NCBI RefSeq assembly: GCF_900129465.1
Contig: NZ_FSRA01000001.1
Span: 1,858,832 to 1,922,831, forward strand
Source: Chitinophaga niabensis
Lineage (GTDB): Bacteria > Bacteroidota > Bacteroidia > Chitinophagales > Chitinophagaceae
DNA: 64,000 bases
Direction of reading: 5' to 3'
Position numbers and translations under genes: made by a program. Positions 62,301 through 64,000 of this stretch are shown here, in pieces. A model generated the notes under the pieces. The model had not been told where the DNA came from. It saw only the letters and a list, made by a program, of their open reading frames with translations, and searched no databases. Positions within the stretch are counted from its first letter, which is position 1. Every line of letters starts with the position of its first letter.

Positions 62301-64000
62301 GAGCAGAAAGTGCCATGCCATGCGGTAACACTACCTGTGCTTCTGCTACTGTAAATGTGGATATGATGCCTGCTGCAGCAAATGCCGGTCCTGACCAGGT
62401 GCATTGTAACATCGCCACATTTAGCCTGAATGCAACCGCACCAAGTATCGGCACCGGTACATGGACGGTACCTGCAGGTATCACGCTTACCGGTGGCCTC
62501 AATAACCGTAACGCTACCGTAACAGTGCCTGCCGGACAAACAGTTACATTAACCTGGACTGTTACCAACGGTACCTGTACCTCTACTCCTGATAACGTGG
62601 TACTTACTAACCTGCAGCCCATCGCAGATAACGTGATATCGCAGGATCAGCTGATCTGTGGAGGTAATCAACCAGCGCAGCTTACCGGAACCGGCACACC
62701 AAGTGGCGGTGACGGAACATATACCTATCAGTGGGAATACAGCACCACCAGTGCTACAGGTCCCTTCTCCCCTGTTGCGAGTGCAGTTGGAAGCATCTTC
62801 CAGCCACCGGTATTATCACAAACAACATGGTACAGAAGAGTGGTAACCTCAGGTACTTGTACTTCCAACAGTAATGTGATCCAGATCCGAATCGCCACCA
62901 ACCCGCCTGTAGTGGTTTCAACACCAGCAGCTACCAGTGCGCAATGTTTGACCGGTACTGATTACACTACATTATTCGGTACTCCTGTATTCAGCCACCC
63001 GGATAACCTTTCATTTACCGTTACCCATAACGACGTCACAACAACGCTGGCCTGCGGATTCAGCATTACCCGCACATGGACGGCTACAGACGCCTGTATG
63101 CATACGGCTACTACATCTCAAACCATCACCATCACGGATACAACAGTTCCGCTGATTGCCGGCATACCAAATGATACTACGGTAAACTGCGATGCTGTAC
63201 CTCCTCAGCCGAATCTGACAGCTACTGATAATTGTGACAACAACGTAACCGTAACAAGGGCTGAGACTCGCACCAATGGTGCCTGCCCTAACAGCTATAT
63301 CCTTACCCGTACATGGACCGCCAGGGATGCCTGTGGTAATCAGACGGTTGCTACACAGATCGTTACGGTAAGAGATACTACTGCTCCGGTAGTGACTACT
63401 GTAATCCCTGCTGCAAGAACGGTAGATTGTGATGCCGTTCCGGTTCAGGAAGACATTACGGCTACTGACAACTGCTCTGCGGTTCCAAATATTTTGGTAA
63501 CCAAAAACCAGGTTCGCACGAACGGTGCCTGCGCCAACAGCTACATCCTCACCCGCACATGGATAGTGAGAGATGAGTGTGGCAATGATACCACTATCAC
63601 ACAAATACTCACCGTGCAGGATACAACAGCTCCGGTAGTGACTACTGTAATCCCGGCTGCAAGAACAGTAGATTGTAACGCAGTTCCTGTTCAGGAAGAC
63701 GTTACTGCTACCGATAACTGCTCTGCGGTACCAAATATTTCAATAACTAAAAATGAAGTGCGCACCAATGGTGCCTGTGCCAATACTTATACCCTCACCC
63801 GCACATGGGTAGTGAGAGATGAGTGTGGTAACGATACTACCATTACGCAAGTAGTACATGTTCAGGATACAACCGCGCCGGTGGTTACAACTTTGATTCC
63901 GGCCGCCAGAACGGTAGATTGTGATGCGGTTCCTGTTCAGGAAGATATCACGGCTACTGATAACTGCTCTGCGGTTCCGAATATCAGCGTAGTTAAGAAC
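59381..64000 (+). CDS. Giant secreted HYR-like repeat protein (partial, N-terminal 1540 residues)
   Basis: From ATG 59381 the frame is open without a stop for 1540 codons to the right edge; an in-frame TAA at 59366 and the signal peptide MRRFLLLLLTILSSGAVSEIYAQ support this start. The N-terminal third contains a jelly-roll-like domain (NGLCPGAKYNFSAWFINL, GWQKFGGTLTLAPGQQNVIVEI near residues 225-330). Many Ig/PKD-like modules follow, such as NLGPDQVLCAGTPVTLDAG. Tandem HYR-like repeats run from residue 1253. Such proteins are type IX secreted adhesins or gliding-related surface proteins in Bacteroidota; the C-terminal sorting domain would lie outside the window. Confidence 0.85.
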   Translation, partial: MRRFLLLLLTILSSGAVSEIYAQNGRLTAPANVCQNAYASMHAFIDDFRAVDSVRWTITPPSGPAYTYSRAMHLISNHPKFKYFSATGQSVTFITDLIGTYSVTATIYYTNGGNQRNRTRTKSFNVYDCSMDECEGTFTPATNFKETFGQFYAGAPRRPVDPPATVGYTYAPSADLADDFYSIHYNSQIGGRPEWDNVGDHTDNGYGGMLIANSSDNPKLFYRRTINGLCPGAKYNFSAWFINLNSLTVLSNTCQREDYRYAGVTFIVRNASNNAIIRQFNTNDVSMDLSRNLPGDQHLTGWQKFGGTLTLAPGQQNVIVEIMNNNPGGCGNDIAVDDIEFVFCAPKIYSYIDGLGVSEDMVCPGAELTLTSVIEPSNYFANPVYRWEMNRNSTGWVTVGAPYTNFNTPILNIPAGTLQELDVIEYRLMVFEAGNVNDAGCYTPSNRVLLTVPALPSINATRPAICRGDTTILRASPLESPSVTGYENFTFVGPRILTWPTLPAPKDSVMVNPIVTSVYNVRGGINYGRYANGTPRYCFKDASITITVDQPPTVNLGPDQVLCAGTPVTLDAGAANAAFPITWSPGSQTSQTITFPAPTPGAGVATLTNQHRVMVRNGECTVRDTVNITGVAPAVANIDIPQFYCGVTAIALKADAITADYAGLWTIVGASYGATIANPTLANGASLNNVPPDQPITLRWTVSPLARPDCSTFEEFTITSETRPTATVTGPFTQCSPTFPLSGNVPGPGMQGQWVVISGSATFDDPSSPTAIATVTGTTQVRIEWRVSRTNPLSTCAPATRQTTLDYTPPPLLNVTSVDLNSCANTNRFTLPWSQVNNPTSYIIEAFGANPMPGFVTKSGSISGATGNIITAIPANTPAGTYTFRLTARKTSPPNCNGYTYFTVRIETPSTVPTITLSAPTICAGSSATLTANGTLGSGANWVWYQGGCGTGTAIGSGPSITVSPTTATTYYVRAESAMPCGNTTCASATVNVDMMPAAANAGPDQVHCNIATFSLNATAPSIGTGTWTVPAGITLTGGLNNRNATVTVPAGQTVTLTWTVTNGTCTSTPDNVVLTNLQPIADNVISQDQLICGGNQPAQLTGTGTPSGGDGTYTYQWEYSTTSATGPFSPVASAVGSIFQPPVLSQTTWYRRVVTSGTCTSNSNVIQIRIATNPPVVVSTPAATSAQCLTGTDYTTLFGTPVFSHPDNLSFTVTHNDVTTTLACGFSITRTWTATDACMHTATTSQTITITDTTVPLIAGIPNDTTVNCDAVPPQPNLTATDNCDNNVTVTRAETRTNGACPNSYILTRTWTARDACGNQTVATQIVTVRDTTAPVVTTVIPAARTVDCDAVPVQEDITATDNCSAVPNILVTKNQVRTNGACANSYILTRTWIVRDECGNDTTITQILTVQDTTAPVVTTVIPAARTVDCNAVPVQEDVTATDNCSAVPNISITKNEVRTNGACANTYTLTRTWVVRDECGNDTTITQVVHVQDTTAPVVTTLIPAARTVDCDAVPVQEDITATDNCSAVPNISVVKN
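63137..64000 (+). repeat. Tandem 79/82-residue coding repeats
   Basis: Units begin with a DTT codon triplet at 63137, 63374, 63620 and 63866 (residues 1253, 1332, 1414, 1496), spaced 237, 246 and 246 bp. Consensus features are DTTAPVVTTVIPAARTVDC, VPVQEDITATDNCSAVPNI, RTNGACANSYILTRTW and VRDECGNDTTITQ. Four conserved cysteines per unit suggest two disulfides. The array continues beyond the window. Confidence 0.92.

Noticed and set aside
63137..64000. Regularly spaced repeats considered as CRISPR-like
   Set aside because: The repeats are in frame, 79-82 codons long, without short unique spacers; they encode protein domains.

Overview
The window reads as chromosomal DNA of a member of the Bacteroidota, most likely Chitinophagaceae and close to Chitinophaga. 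Signs are: recurrent TAnnTTTG promoter elements with weak or absent Shine-Dalgarno sequences; a TonB-dependent outer-membrane receptor; lineage-typical families (DUF1599 next to a BT_3928-like protein, DUF4252 next to an ECF sigma factor, CdaA behind FolP, S9B dipeptidyl peptidase, S74-like tail-fibre protein); a tRNA without encoded CCA; and a very large secreted HYR-like repeat protein. The assignment is inferred from content, not from a database search.

Layout. 1-9.9 kb: end of a TonB receptor, an oligopeptide-type binding lipoprotein, an M1 aminopeptidase, an AraC/MGMT fusion, a DciA-like protein, an ECF sigma/anti-sigma/DUF4252 block on the minus strand, then a DUF1599/DoxX-like/DppB-like permease block. 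10-19.6 kb: folP-cdaA, YraN, manA, a membrane protein, a Dph6-like ATPase ending inside an 11-bp tandem repeat, lepA, an acyl-CoA-binding protein and ornithine aminotransferase. 19.6-32 kb: a vanadium-haloperoxidase-like lipoprotein, a DPP-IV-like peptidase, a Bax-inhibitor-1 protein, a small MscS channel, a GH95-like enzyme with altered catalytic residues, an acyltransferase and a monoacylglycerol-lipase-like hydrolase. 32-44.5 kb: a 2OG-Fe(II) oxygenase, a large MscS channel, a polysaccharide deacetylase, xseAB, a zinc alcohol dehydrogenase, a PhcB-like methyltransferase, a LytS/LytTR two-component pair, an S74-like tail-fibre protein and a serine hydrolase. 44.5-51.8 kb: an RND efflux pair without its outer-membrane channel, then an AT-rich patch (VOC protein, NAD(P)H oxidoreductase, HxlR regulator, TPR protein, DUF1801) ending at a tRNA-Arg(ACG). 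51.9-59 kb: housekeeping genes rlmH, rhomboid protease, tilS, etfBA, a bifunctional nuclease, ispE, rplT-rpmI. From 59,381 to the right edge an uninterrupted 1540-codon reading frame encodes the N-terminal part of a giant secreted protein with 82-residue tandem repeats.

Most of the window is ordinary. I see no phage, insertion sequence, CRISPR array or recognisable defence system. The strongest unusual signals are: TAnnTTTG promoters placed only 4-8 nt before the start codon of several genes; the PhcB-like (fatty-acid methyl ester signalling type) methyltransferase; a GH95-like enzyme with two changed catalytic positions; a compact electrophile-response-like trio (VOC, oxidoreductase, HxlR with one conserved cysteine) in the AT-rich patch beside the tRNA; an rpmI-rplT operon lacking infC; and several short intergenic repeat elements.
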